DNA from: Pseudomonadota bacterium
GTDB taxonomy: Bacteria; Pseudomonadota; Alphaproteobacteria; Acetobacterales; Acetobacteraceae
Assembly: GCA_021805565.1 (NCBI GenBank)
Contig: JAJZFA010000003.1
Coordinates: 62,001-126,000 of the forward strand
Direction of reading: 5' to 3'
DNA: 64,000 nt
Shown here piece after piece: positions 1 to 8,831 of the stretch (positions are counted from its first letter, which is position 1; every line of letters begins with the position of its first letter). The notes beneath the pieces are model-generated. The model saw only the letters and a list, made by a program, of their open reading frames with translations. It did no database searches and was not told the origin of the DNA. The position numbers and the translations under genes were made by a program.

Positions 1-1140
1 CGTCGTCATCCAGCCCGCCAGCATAGCAACAATGCCCGCTGGTCCCATCGCCACCGCGAAGCGCAGGAACAACCGCTGGTCGTAAAGCTGCCCGCGCCAG
101 CGAAGCCAGGCGCCCAGAACGCCCAGCAACGCCATCAGCATGCCAAGCCCCACCATGATCCGGAACGTCCAGAACACGATGGCCGAATCAGGCCGGTCGC
201 CGGCCGGAAATTCGTCGAGACCGGGAATTTGGCCGTCCCATGTATGGGTCAGGATCAGGCTGCCAAGATGCGGGACTTCGAGTGCGTACAGAGTCTTCCG
301 GGCGGCCATATCCGGCCAGCCGAACAGGATCAGCGGCACGCTTTCGCCGGGCGCGTTCGACCAATGGCCCTCCATCGCCGCGATCTTGGCGGGCTGGTAT
401 TCCAGCGTGTTGTGGCCATGCTCGTCGCCGGCGAAAATCTGGACTGGCGCCACGATCAGCAGCATCCACATCGCCATGGAGAACATCGTTTTGACGCGCG
501 GATTGTCGCGGTATTTCAGCAGATGCCACGCGCCGGCCGAACCGACGAACAAGGCTGTCGCGAGGTAGGCGGCCAGGCCCATATGCACGAGGCGATAGGG
601 GAACGACGGGTTGAAGATCACCTTCAGCCAGTCGGTCGGTACCACCCGGCCGCCGATTATTTCATAGCCTTGCGGCGTCTGCATCCAACTGTTCGACGCC
701 AGGATCCAGGTCATCGACACCACGGTTCCGGCGGCGACCATCAGCGTGGCGAAGAAGTGCAGGCCCGGCCCAACCTTGGTCCAGCCGAACAGCATCACGC
801 CCAGGAAGCCTGCTTCCAGAAAAAATGCGGTCAACACTTCGTAAGCCAGAAGCGGGCCGGTCACGCCGCCCGCGAAGGTGGAAAAATAGCTCCAGTTAGT
901 GCCGAATTCGTAGGCCATGACCAGGCCGGAGACGACGCCCATGGCGAAATTGACCGCGAAGGCCTTCGACCAGAAGTGGTACAGGTCGAGATAGACCGGG
1001 TCTTTCCGGATCAGCCACAGCCCTTCCAGCACCGCCAGATAGCTTCCCAGACCGATGGTGATGGCCGGAAACACGATATGGAAGGAAATCGTGAAACCGA
1101 ACTGAATGCGGGCCAGCATGACCGGGTCGAGATATGACAT
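1..1140 (-). CDS. cydA: cytochrome bd-type ubiquinol oxidase subunit I, 3' end beyond window
   Basis: The long reverse frame is open from the ATG at 1140 to the window edge (380 codons, no stop), so the ORF track omits it. The N-terminus (MSYLDPVMLARIQFGF, then FHIVFPAITIGLG) is that of the CydA/CioA family, a multi-span inner-membrane subunit that oxidises ubiquinol and binds haems b and d. A strong ribosome binding site (AAGGAAGG) precedes the ATG. Subunit II would lie beyond the left edge. The sequence looks closer to the cyanide-insensitive CioA type common in alphaproteobacteria, but that subtype is an inference. Confidence 0.93.
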   Translation of the reverse strand, partial: MSYLDPVMLARIQFGFTISFHIVFPAITIGLGSYLAVLEGLWLIRKDPVYLDLYHFWSKAFAVNFAMGVVSGLVMAYEFGTNWSYFSTFAGGVTGPLLAYEVLTAFFLEAGFLGVMLFGWTKVGPGLHFFATLMVAAGTVVSMTWILASNSWMQTPQGYEIIGGRVVPTDWLKVIFNPSFPYRLVHMGLAAYLATALFVGSAGAWHLLKYRDNPRVKTMFSMAMWMLLIVAPVQIFAGDEHGHNTLEYQPAKIAAMEGHWSNAPGESVPLILFGWPDMAARKTLYALEVPHLGSLILTHTWDGQIPGLDEFPAGDRPDSAIVFWTFRIMVGLGMLMALLGVLGAWLRWRGQLYDQRLFLRFAVAMGPAGIVAMLAGWMTT

Positions 1141-1251
1141 TGCCTTCCTTTACACCCAAATTCACCGCCGCCGCTAACGCGCCGCCATGACGATTCGGTG
1201 CGCGCGCCGGTTATTCAAGACGGGGCGGTCGCTTGGCAGCGCCACCGCGTG

Positions 1252-1941
1252 TCAGGCGATCCGCACGGCGCTGCCCCGGCCGATCTCGAAGCTGAACAAA
1301 CGCTCCTTTCCCAGCAGAAACACCCGCCCGCCGCGCGGAAACAGCCGGTTGATCGCCGGATCGCGGACATCCAGGCCGCCGGTATAGGCGCCGAACGCCG
1401 GCATCATCAGCCGCTTGCCGTCGAACACGAAGCAAGGGCGGCTCACCGGCCCAGTGCGGGCTATGATCGTCGCCTTGGGATGGTGATGCCCCACGATTTC
1501 CCCGGCATCCGCCTTCGGAACCGCCTGATGGCGGAACACCAGCGGCGTGTCCGCGTGGGTGTCCACCCATGCGCCGCCCAGTCCGTTTTGCGGAACCGGA
1601 TCGTGGTTGCCCAGCACCCAGATGAACCGGTGCGCCCGCGTCATCGCGCGCAGCCGGTCTTGCTCGCTGGCCGGCAGCCGGTCCGCCCCCTGCGCATCGT
1701 GGAACGAATCGCCCAGTGCGATCACCGCCGCCGGCGACCAGCGGCGCAGCAGCAGGGCCAGCCGGTCCAGCGTCGCATGGGTATCCCAGGGCGGCAGCAA
1801 CATGCCGCGCCGAGCGAAGGAGGAGCCTTTTTCCAGATGCAGGTCGGATACGATCAGCATCCGTCGGTCCGGCCAGAACAGCGCGCCCATCGGATCGAGC
1901 ATCAGCCGTTCCCCGGCCAAATGGATCGGCGCCGCCGTCAC
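1252..1941 (-). CDS. pdeM: ligase-associated DNA damage response metallophosphoesterase PdeM
   Basis: A 229-residue calcineurin-like phosphoesterase. It shows the metal-binding series SDLHLE (about residue 32), GDSFHD, LGNHD and GHHHPK. The GTG start overlaps the stop of the upstream helicase gene by 4 nt (GTGA), so the two are translationally coupled. PdeM next to an Lhr-like DEXH helicase is the standard arrangement of the ligase-associated DNA repair cluster, where the encoded nuclease probably acts on damaged DNA ends. The ATP-dependent ligase and exonuclease usually found in this cluster are not in the window. Confidence 0.9.
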   Translation of the reverse strand: MTAAPIHLAGERLMLDPMGALFWPDRRMLIVSDLHLEKGSSFARRGMLLPPWDTHATLDRLALLLRRWSPAAVIALGDSFHDAQGADRLPASEQDRLRAMTRAHRFIWVLGNHDPVPQNGLGGAWVDTHADTPLVFRHQAVPKADAGEIVGHHHPKATIIARTGPVSRPCFVFDGKRLMMPAFGAYTGGLDVRDPAINRLFPRGGRVFLLGKERLFSFEIGRGSAVRIA

Positions 1942-4418
1942 GAAAACAAATCCGCGTGCCGGACGCGACGCTGGATGCCGGACCGATGGAGAGTTCGGAC
2001 GGCCAGCGGTTCCGCCTGACCGGTGGCCTCCGCGATCATGGCTTCGGCCTCGGCTAGCATGGCATCCTCATCGGTATCCGAACGCACGCTTTCCCGCCCG
2101 ATTTCCAGCAGCACCGGCACCGCCAGCGGCGAAACCCGCGACAGCGCCATATGCACGATACGCCCCTTCGCCCGGGCAAGCATGCCGGCGATGCGACCCA
2201 CATCCAACAGCCCGCTCGCCGCGTCCGCCCTGGTCGCCCGCAGCAGGATATGGTCGGGTTGGTGACGGCGCAGCACCTCATAGATCAGGTCGCTGTTCAC
2301 CGTCACCTGCCGGCGATTCTTGTCCGCCCCCGGCAGGTGACGCTGGATCAGCCCGGCGATCACCGCGACGTTCCGGAATGTGCGCTTCAGCATGGAACTG
2401 TCGGCAAGCCACGATTCCAGGTCGTCGCCCAGCATGTCCTGATCGAACAGCGCGGCCACATCGCGCGGCGGATTGGCCGACCATATGCCCAGCACGTAAT
2501 CGGTGGCGACAAAACCCAGCGGAACGAACCCGGCGCGTTCCATGCGTTTGGTAATCAGCATGCCAAGGGTCTGGTGGGCGTTGCGGCCCTCGAAGCAATA
2601 GGCGACCAGATACCAGCGATCGCCGCGTGGAAACGTTTCCACCAGCAGATCGTCGCGGCCCGGCAACCGAGACACCCCACGCTGCAAATTCAGCCACTCC
2701 CGCACCTGCTCGGGAAACAATTTCCATGTGTCCGGATTTTGCAGCAGCCCCCGCACACCGTCGGCGAGGTTGGTGGTCAGCGGCATGCGTCCGCCCTGGT
2801 AAGCCGGGACCATCGGATCGCCGTCGCCGCCTTCCATACATTCGCATGCCATGTCGCGGATACGAATGAAGCGCAGCAGCCGGCCCGCGAACATGAACGT
2901 ATTGCCCGGACGGAGCATATTGACGAAATATTCCTCGATCTCCCCAAGCGTGGGACCGAACCCGCGCTTGCCCGTCAGTTTCACCTTCAGCACCGGGGCT
3001 TCGACGATGGTGCCGATATTCATCCGAAGCGCGGCAGCAGTGCGAGCGTTGCGAACATGCAGCCGGCCCTCGCTGTCGCGGAACAGTTTCTTCCATTGGT
3101 CGTAGGCTTGCAGCGCATAGCCGCCGTCCTCGGCGAATTGCAGTACGTCGTCGAAATCCCGCCGGGTCAGGGCGGCGTACGGCGCGGCCGAAACGACTTC
3201 GCGGTAGGCGTCGTCCGGTAGGAACGGGGCGGAACAGGCCAGGCACAGCAAATGCTGAGCAAGCACGTCGAGGCCACCAGGGCGGGGCGGGTCGCCGTCC
3301 AGTGCGCGAGCGGCGACACCCAGGATCGCGGCTTCGCATTCCAGGACCTCGAACCGGTTCGCCGGCACCAGGATGGCTTTCGACGCCTCATCCATCCGGT
3401 GATTTGCTCGGCCAACCCGTTGCAGCAGGCGGGATACGCCTTTCGGGGCACCGACCTGAATGACCTGATCGACGCCGCCCCAGTCGATGCCCAGGTCCAG
3501 CGACGACGTGGCGATAACGGCACGCAGGCTGCCGGCGGCCATGGCGGCTTCGACCTTGCGCCGCTGGTCCACCTCCAGCGACCCGTGGTGCAGCGCGATC
3601 GGCAGGGTGGTGTCGTTCAGCTTCCACAGCGCCTGGAACATCAGTTCGGCCTGCGCCCGCGTGTTGACGAAGACGATCGTCATGCCCGCCTGACGGATGT
3701 GCCGGAGTACGTTTGGCGCGGCCTCCAGCCCCATGTGGCCGGACCAGGACAGGCGGCCATCAGGAAGGGCGATAGTTATTTCGGGCGGGGCGCCGTCCGC
3801 GATTTCGATGCGGCGCGACGCGCCGATGAAGGCCTGGATGGCGGCGGGATGCGCGACGGTGGCCGAGAGGCCAACGCGGCGGGCGTTGGGCGCCAGCGTG
3901 GCGAGGCGGGCCATCCCTAGGGCGAGTTGGTCGCCGCGCTTGGTGCCCGCCAGCGCATGGACCTCGTCGATGACGATGCAGGACAGCGTGGCGAAGAAGC
4001 TGGGTGCGCCGGGCAGGGAAATCAGGACCGCGAGGCTTTCCGGCGTGGTGAGCAGGATGTGCGGCGGTTCGGCTTTCTGCCGTGCCCGGCGATTGGCCGG
4101 GGTGTCGCCGGTGCGGGCCTCGATCCTGATGGGAAGGTCCATGTCCTGAACCGGACGGGTCAGGTTGCGGGCTATGTCGGTGGCCAGCGCCTTCAACGGG
4201 CTGACATACAGCGTGTGCAGGCCGGGGCGGGGGTTTTGCGCCAGATCGACCAGACTGGGCAGAAAGCCGGCCAGGGTCTTGCCGCCGCCGGTGGGGGCGA
4301 TCAGCAGGACGCTTTCTCCGGCCTGGGCGGCGTCGAGCATTGCCAGTTGATGGGGGCGCGGTGCCCAGCCCTGGGTGGCGAACCATCGCACGAATTGTTC
4401 GGGTAATGTTCCGGGCAT
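1938..4418 (-). CDS. ligase-associated DNA damage response DEXH-box helicase (Lhr-like)
   Basis: An 826-residue superfamily 2 helicase. From the N-terminus it shows a Q-motif region (PRPHQLAML), Walker A (APTGGGKT), the DEXH box (IDEVHAL), motif III (GLSATV) and motif VI (QRVGRANHR), followed by the long C-terminal region typical of Lhr proteins. The ORF track extends it by 75 residues, but the ATG at 4418 gives the usual family length and a typical start (MPGTLPEQF). It is the first gene of a two-gene operon with pdeM. The family unwinds DNA or RNA:DNA during repair. No ligase gene lies upstream; an IS66 remnant is there instead. Confidence 0.9.
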   Translation of the reverse strand: MPGTLPEQFVRWFATQGWAPRPHQLAMLDAAQAGESVLLIAPTGGGKTLAGFLPSLVDLAQNPRPGLHTLYVSPLKALATDIARNLTRPVQDMDLPIRIEARTGDTPANRRARQKAEPPHILLTTPESLAVLISLPGAPSFFATLSCIVIDEVHALAGTKRGDQLALGMARLATLAPNARRVGLSATVAHPAAIQAFIGASRRIEIADGAPPEITIALPDGRLSWSGHMGLEAAPNVLRHIRQAGMTIVFVNTRAQAELMFQALWKLNDTTLPIALHHGSLEVDQRRKVEAAMAAGSLRAVIATSSLDLGIDWGGVDQVIQVGAPKGVSRLLQRVGRANHRMDEASKAILVPANRFEVLECEAAILGVAARALDGDPPRPGGLDVLAQHLLCLACSAPFLPDDAYREVVSAAPYAALTRRDFDDVLQFAEDGGYALQAYDQWKKLFRDSEGRLHVRNARTAAALRMNIGTIVEAPVLKVKLTGKRGFGPTLGEIEEYFVNMLRPGNTFMFAGRLLRFIRIRDMACECMEGGDGDPMVPAYQGGRMPLTTNLADGVRGLLQNPDTWKLFPEQVREWLNLQRGVSRLPGRDDLLVETFPRGDRWYLVAYCFEGRNAHQTLGMLITKRMERAGFVPLGFVATDYVLGIWSANPPRDVAALFDQDMLGDDLESWLADSSMLKRTFRNVAVIAGLIQRHLPGADKNRRQVTVNSDLIYEVLRRHQPDHILLRATRADAASGLLDVGRIAGMLARAKGRIVHMALSRVSPLAVPVLLEIGRESVRSDTDEDAMLAEAEAMIAEATGQAEPLAVRTLHRSGIQRRVRHADLFS

Positions 4419-4689
4419 CGGCGCAGATAAGCACGCGCTGTATGTGCGGGGCAATGATTTGCGAAGATCGGTCGTGGGTTGGGTTGAGGGGCCGTGCAAC
4501 GGTCGGCAAACCGGAGGAAGACGGTGCGTGGCGGGGATGGGCGGTTTGAGGCAAGTCCAAGTTATTGTGGGTTCGCGCACTGTACTCCGACCGGATTTTG
4601 CAGTCGCCACCAAGCCAAAATTCGTTTCCGCCTTAATTTTCAAATCCGGCTGAATCGGGTGTTATCGGAGAATGGAACGGCGCGAACCT

Positions 4690-5025
4690 GCCATCGAACT
4701 GGCATCGCAGCGCTGGAGGGGCGGATCGCGGAACTGAGCCGCCCGCCGAAAACACCGACAATTCCTCCCAACCTCCGGCCGGGACAGATCGCGCGCGGCG
4801 CGAGAGGCGCCCTGGAGCAAGCCGGGGATTGCCCCAAACCCCGACCGCGTGACCGACCGCAGGCTGGCGGCCTGTCCGGCATGCGCTGCGATATTCCCGG
4901 ACGCATCGCAAACCTCTCGACAGGTCCAGGATCGTATCGAGTTACCGCCGGTTCGTCCCGGTCTGCTTGCGCCGGGAATGAGTCCGCCCGGAGTATGGCC
5001 GCGGGCACTGTAACCGGCTTTGGAC
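4690..5025 (+). pseudogene. decayed IS66-family transposase (TnpC) N-terminal fragment
   Basis: Reading the plus strand across frames recovers pieces of the IS66 transposase N-terminus in the right order: IAALEGRIAELSRPPKTP, then NSSQPPAG, then PNPDRVTDRRLAACPAC with the CxxC zinc finger, then DRIELPPVRPG, then an AGxE...GTV piece. At least two or three frameshifts separate them, and nothing of the catalytic domain follows. It fills most of the 660-base gap between the helicase and the aspartoacylase-like gene. I saw no intact IS ends. Both edges are approximate. Confidence 0.7.
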
Positions 5026-5077
5026 GAAGGTTTTGCAGCAGCCTGGCAGGTGTTGGACGTGTTTCCCGACCGCCCTC

Positions 5078-6043
5078 CTACTCGAACCGTCCCAGCCGCA
5101 CCGCCGTATGCCCGCGGCTCGGTCGCAGACTGGGCATGACCAGCAGGCACTCATCGTGCGGCGTTCGAATTTCGACATCGCCGTCAACCGCTATCAACGT
5201 GCCGCGGCGCGCGATTATGTCGCCGCCGCGGAAGGCCTGCACGAACGCGAAGTCCGGCGTCATTGCCGTTACCGCGGTCGTGACCGTCGCCACCCGCGAC
5301 GGCCCCCCGGCCGGAACAGGCGGAAGCGGCGCATCCGGTCCGGCGACGCACAAATGCCGCAACAGCCCGGCTACGCTGGAGCGCATCGTATCGACGGTGG
5401 CCTGCTCCCAGTGCTGCCCCGCCTCGACGAGACACGCGGTATAAGGTGTGTCGTTACGGGCGAACCGCGGGTAGTCGATCATCCGCCGTCCGTTGGCATG
5501 CCCATGATCGGCGACCACCAGCGACGGCGTGCCGATCGCGCGGGCGATGGCCCTGCCCTTGGCCGGCACGCCGCTCAGGATCAGCGCATCCGACGGCCAC
5601 AGCATGGAATGCAGGTCCAGCAGCACATCGGCCGAATCGATAAAGCGACGGATGTCGCGGGCGCGGTCCAATTCGATCGAGTGGCGCGGCCCGTTCAAAA
5701 TCGCCTCGTCCCAGACCCGGTTCATGTCTTCGTCGATAAAGCGCGATGCCGTCGGGCGCAGAGGGTCGAACCGGTCGAATGCCGCCAGATTCAGGAAACA
5801 GAACGACAATTGCCCGCAAGACGGGGTAAGGCCGGCGCGCATAAGGCTGTCCAGCACGATGGCGCCCGCAATCTCATTGCCATGCATCAGCGACAACAAG
5901 GCCACATGCGGGCCAGGACGGTGCGAGTCCCGCGTCGTAACGCCCGCTATCCCGGTATTGCCGTCCCGCCATGGCGACAGGTCCGGCGGGGAAAGCCGGA
6001 CCTTGAACTCGGGCAACGCGGAGGGCGAGGGAAGGAGGACCAT
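5078..6043 (-). CDS. succinylglutamate desuccinylase/aspartoacylase family zinc hydrolase
   Basis: A 321-residue M14-like deacylase. The zinc site is visible as HGNE (His54, Glu57) with a later His145 (LLDLHS). The DEDMNR motif matches the substrate-binding Asn-Arg of aspartoacylases, and a C-terminal VEAG supplies the catalytic glutamate. Such enzymes cleave N-acylated amino acids. It follows an ArgE-like deacetylase by 13 nt on the same strand, so the pair probably works on N-acyl amino acids together. The exact substrate cannot be read from the sequence. AstE proper normally sits in an ast operon, which is absent here. Confidence 0.85.
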   Translation of the reverse strand: MVLLPSPSALPEFKVRLSPPDLSPWRDGNTGIAGVTTRDSHRPGPHVALLSLMHGNEIAGAIVLDSLMRAGLTPSCGQLSFCFLNLAAFDRFDPLRPTASRFIDEDMNRVWDEAILNGPRHSIELDRARDIRRFIDSADVLLDLHSMLWPSDALILSGVPAKGRAIARAIGTPSLVVADHGHANGRRMIDYPRFARNDTPYTACLVEAGQHWEQATVDTMRSSVAGLLRHLCVAGPDAPLPPVPAGGPSRVATVTTAVTAMTPDFAFVQAFRGGDIIARRGTLIAVDGDVEIRTPHDECLLVMPSLRPSRGHTAVRLGRFE

Positions 6044-6056
6044 CGGTTATGTTGGA

Positions 6057-7235
6057 TCAGATCAGCAGCCGCCCGGCAAGACGCCGGATAAACCGATCGC
6101 AGGACTCCAGTTCCGCCTCCGCGATCCACTCGTCCGGCTGATGGGCCTGGGCGATATCGCCGGGACCGCAGACAATCGTTGGAATGCCGACGCTTTCGAA
6201 CAATCCGCCCTCGGTGCCATAGGCGACCTTGCCCGCGCTGTTGGACCCCAGGGTCTGCTTCACCGCGGTTGCCAGCGGGTGATCGGGCGGCAGCGACATG
6301 CCGGGCAATTCGAGTGCCAGATCGAACACGAAGCCGCAGTCCGGATGCACGGCTTTCATCGCCGGTTCGATGGTGTCCGCCACAAAGGCGCGCAGCCGGT
6401 CCAAATGAAGATACGGCGAATCGCCCGGAATGGGCCGCCATTCCATCGTGAACGCGGCGTGTCCGGGAATGATGTTCAAAATGGTGCCCCCTTCCACCGT
6501 ACCCACATGAACGGTGGTGTGGGGCGGATCGAACCCGTCCAAAAAGGGGCCTTCTTCCGCCAGACGGCGGCCTTCGCGGGCGATCCAGGCAATCGCCTCG
6601 CCGGCACACTGCACGGCATTGACACCTTTCGCCGGTTCGCTGGAATGGCCGGTCAGACCGCGTACCGTCACGTTGACGTTGAGCTTTCCCTTGTGCGCCA
6701 GGATCGGCTTCATGCCCGATGGTTCGCCCACCACGCACAGGTCGGGGCGCAGGCCGGACTGTGCTATGTCCTCGATCAGGCGCCTGGCACCCCAGCAACC
6801 GACCTCTTCGTCGTAGCTGATGAACAAATGCAACGGGCGGACCAGCGGCAGGGCCTGGAAATCCGGCACGGCGGACAGGCAGGCGGCGACGAAACCCTTC
6901 ATGTCGCAACTGCCGCGGGCGAACAGCCTGCCGTCGCGGCGGCGCAGGGCGAACGGGTCGCCGGTCCAGGCCTGGCCATCGACCGGGACGGTATCGACAT
7001 GGCCGCTGAGCGCCAGGCCGCCGGCCGCGACAGGGCCGATGATGGCGTGCAGGTTGGCCTTTTGTCCGTCCGGGCTGGTGCTGACGCGATACGGCACGCC
7101 GAATCCGTCGAGATAATCCCGGATGAACCCGACCAGCGGCAGGTTGGAATTGCGGCTGGTGGTGTCGAACGCCACCAGCTTTTCCAATAGAACGGCAGTC
7201 GTCATGCGGGCGGTAGCGAGTCCGGCGGTTGTCAT
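6057..7235 (-). CDS. argE: acetylornithine deacetylase (ArgE-like, M20 family)
   Basis: A 392-residue M20/M28 metallopeptidase fold with the expected series: GHVDTVPVDG (first metal ligand), ARGSCDMKG (bridging Asp), SYDEEVGCWG (catalytic Glu) and VVGEPSG. The family hydrolyses N-acetylornithine to ornithine in arginine synthesis. An in-frame ATG at 7205 is an alternative start (MTTAVLLEKL). Neither start has a strong ribosome binding site, so I kept the longer one. It is the first gene of a two-gene unit with the aspartoacylase-like gene. A broader acylamino-acid deacylase role cannot be excluded. Confidence 0.85.
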   Translation of the reverse strand: MTTAGLATARMTTAVLLEKLVAFDTTSRNSNLPLVGFIRDYLDGFGVPYRVSTSPDGQKANLHAIIGPVAAGGLALSGHVDTVPVDGQAWTGDPFALRRRDGRLFARGSCDMKGFVAACLSAVPDFQALPLVRPLHLFISYDEEVGCWGARRLIEDIAQSGLRPDLCVVGEPSGMKPILAHKGKLNVNVTVRGLTGHSSEPAKGVNAVQCAGEAIAWIAREGRRLAEEGPFLDGFDPPHTTVHVGTVEGGTILNIIPGHAAFTMEWRPIPGDSPYLHLDRLRAFVADTIEPAMKAVHPDCGFVFDLALELPGMSLPPDHPLATAVKQTLGSNSAGKVAYGTEGGLFESVGIPTIVCGPGDIAQAHQPDEWIAEAELESCDRFIRRLAGRLLI

Positions 7236-7323
7236 CGCTCGATCTTATACCGGCTGGGGCCGGCGGCAACCGGGGAGGATGCCTCCGGCCGGACGATGAC
7301 GGCCTTGCCGACGCCCGGCGGGT

Positions 7324-8169
7324 TTACCGGTCCGCTTTACCCGCCGACAGCTCGCCTGCCAGCGGTGCGTGGTTTAGCAACGCGGCCAGAATGGTACCTC
7401 CCGCTGCATTGCCCAGCAATGTCGGGATAAAGAACCGCGTCAGATAATCGCCGATGGTTGCATGACCGGTGAAGACGCCGAATGCGGCCTCCACCGATCC
7501 GGCGACGATATGCGGAAACTGGCAAATGGCGATAAGATAGGTTAGCAGGATTATAATCAGCGGACGGCTTGTACGCGCGGATGGCAGCAGCCAGACCATC
7601 AGCCCGATCAGCCAGCCTGCCGATCCTCCGGTTATCGCTGTGTGCCAGAATGGGCCCTCCAGCGCATGGCCGGACAGGTCCGCCATGGCCTGCATGGTCG
7701 ATCCGGGAAAAATGCCCGGCTGAGCGGCGATAGCGGCGAAAACCCAGGTGGCGGCGATGTTCGCGGCCAAAACGACGGTCCAGACCCGCAAAGTCAGTAA
7801 AACCGTATGCAGGTTCCGCCGTGTCAGGGCGGGGATCAGCGCGGTCAATGTGGTTTCGGTAAAAAGCTGCTGGCGCCCCAGGATAACGATCAAAAATCCG
7901 ACCGAATAGCCGAAACCGGAAACGAGCGGACGCCATGGCGTGTCGGGCAGACGCGCCTGCACGGTTGCCTGCGCCAGGAATGAAAAGCCGATGGACAGGC
8001 CGGCGGCGATCCCCGACCAGATCAGCCCGTTCAGGGAACGATCGAGTTCTTCCTCGCCCTGCGCCCGGATGATTTCGTGAATGACCAGCGGGCCCATCGG
8101 GGCGCCGGCCGCCGCCTGGCGCTGCTCTTTCCGGTCCAGATGGGGGGAGTTTTCTCCGGCTTCGCTCAT
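7324..8169 (-). CDS. formate/nitrite transporter (FNT) family membrane protein
   Basis: A 281-residue membrane protein with six predicted hydrophobic segments and the FNT signature region (LFTETTLTAL, then GNAAGG near the C-terminus). The charged N-terminus (SEAGENSPHLDRKEQRQ) resembles the YfdC branch. I chose the ATG at 8169, preceded by GAAGCGAG, over the ORF-track start at 8238. FNT channels conduct small monovalent anions such as formate. A formate dehydrogenase operon lies about 4 kb away on the other strand, but there is no direct operon link, so the substrate is unproven. Confidence 0.85.
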   Translation of the reverse strand: MSEAGENSPHLDRKEQRQAAAGAPMGPLVIHEIIRAQGEEELDRSLNGLIWSGIAAGLSIGFSFLAQATVQARLPDTPWRPLVSGFGYSVGFLIVILGRQQLFTETTLTALIPALTRRNLHTVLLTLRVWTVVLAANIAATWVFAAIAAQPGIFPGSTMQAMADLSGHALEGPFWHTAITGGSAGWLIGLMVWLLPSARTSRPLIIILLTYLIAICQFPHIVAGSVEAAFGVFTGHATIGDYLTRFFIPTLLGNAAGGTILAALLNHAPLAGELSAGKADR

Positions 8170-8345
8170 GATCGCTCGCTTCGGCGTGAAGCGCCTTAAA
8201 CGCGCGATGCGAGCGGCCGTTGAAGCGCGGTGGATCACGTTGACGAAGATGCCGAACCGGTGCTGCCGCCATTACGAACCGTGACCGGAACGGGTAACGG
8301 CGACGATCGGCAAACCATGTCCCAAGCGGAGCGGAACGCCAGATG

Positions 8346-8819
8346 TCACAATCCCAGATCGCTCAGGCCCGGATGATCCGCCGGGCGCGGTGCGCTCCGG
8401 TCCCAAAGAAACAACCGGTTCCCGGCGTCGATAGGCACGTCGTTTATGCTGGCGTGGCGAACCCGCATCAGGCCGAGGGCATCGAATTCCCAGTTTTCAT
8501 TGCCGTACGCCCGGAACCACTGACCCGATTCATCGCGATACTCGTAAGCAAACCGCACCGCGATCCGGTCGCCGCCGAACGCCCACAATTCCTTGATCAG
8601 CCGGTACTCCTGCTCGCGACTCCACTTGCGCGTCAGAAAGGCAACGATTGCCGGGCGGCCCTGCAGGAATTCGCTGCGGTTGCGCCAAACGCTGTCCTGC
8701 GTATAGGCCAGCGCCACGCGCCCAGGGTCGCAACTGTTCCAGCCATCCTCGGCGCCGCGCACTTTCTGGCGCGCGGTTTCAGCGGTGAACGGCGGCAGCG
8801 GCGGACGTTCTGCTAACAT
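8346..8819 (-). CDS. NTF2-like protein, DUF1348 family
   Basis: A 157-residue cytoplasmic protein of the SnoaL/NTF2-like fold. It begins [23 protein letters not shown] and carries [14 protein letters not shown] and [18 protein letters not shown], all typical of DUF1348. No enzymatic function is established for the family. It starts 12 nt downstream of the gpmI stop on the same strand, so it is probably co-transcribed with gpmI. Confidence 0.85.
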   Translation of the reverse strand: MLAERPPLPPFTAETARQKVRGAEDGWNSCDPGRVALAYTQDSVWRNRSEFLQGRPAIVAFLTRKWSREQEYRLIKELWAFGGDRIAVRFAYEYRDESGQWFRAYGNENWEFDALGLMRVRHASINDVPIDAGNRLFLWDRSAPRPADHPGLSDLGL

Positions 8820-8831
8820 AATCAGTGTCCT

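Noticed and set aside
229-1137. 302-codon plus-strand ORF
   Set aside because: Antisense shadow of the cydA-type gene; no family motif, and the reverse frame is clearly coding.
2151-3221. 356-codon plus-strand ORF
   Set aside because: Antisense to the Lhr-like helicase; no recognisable motif.
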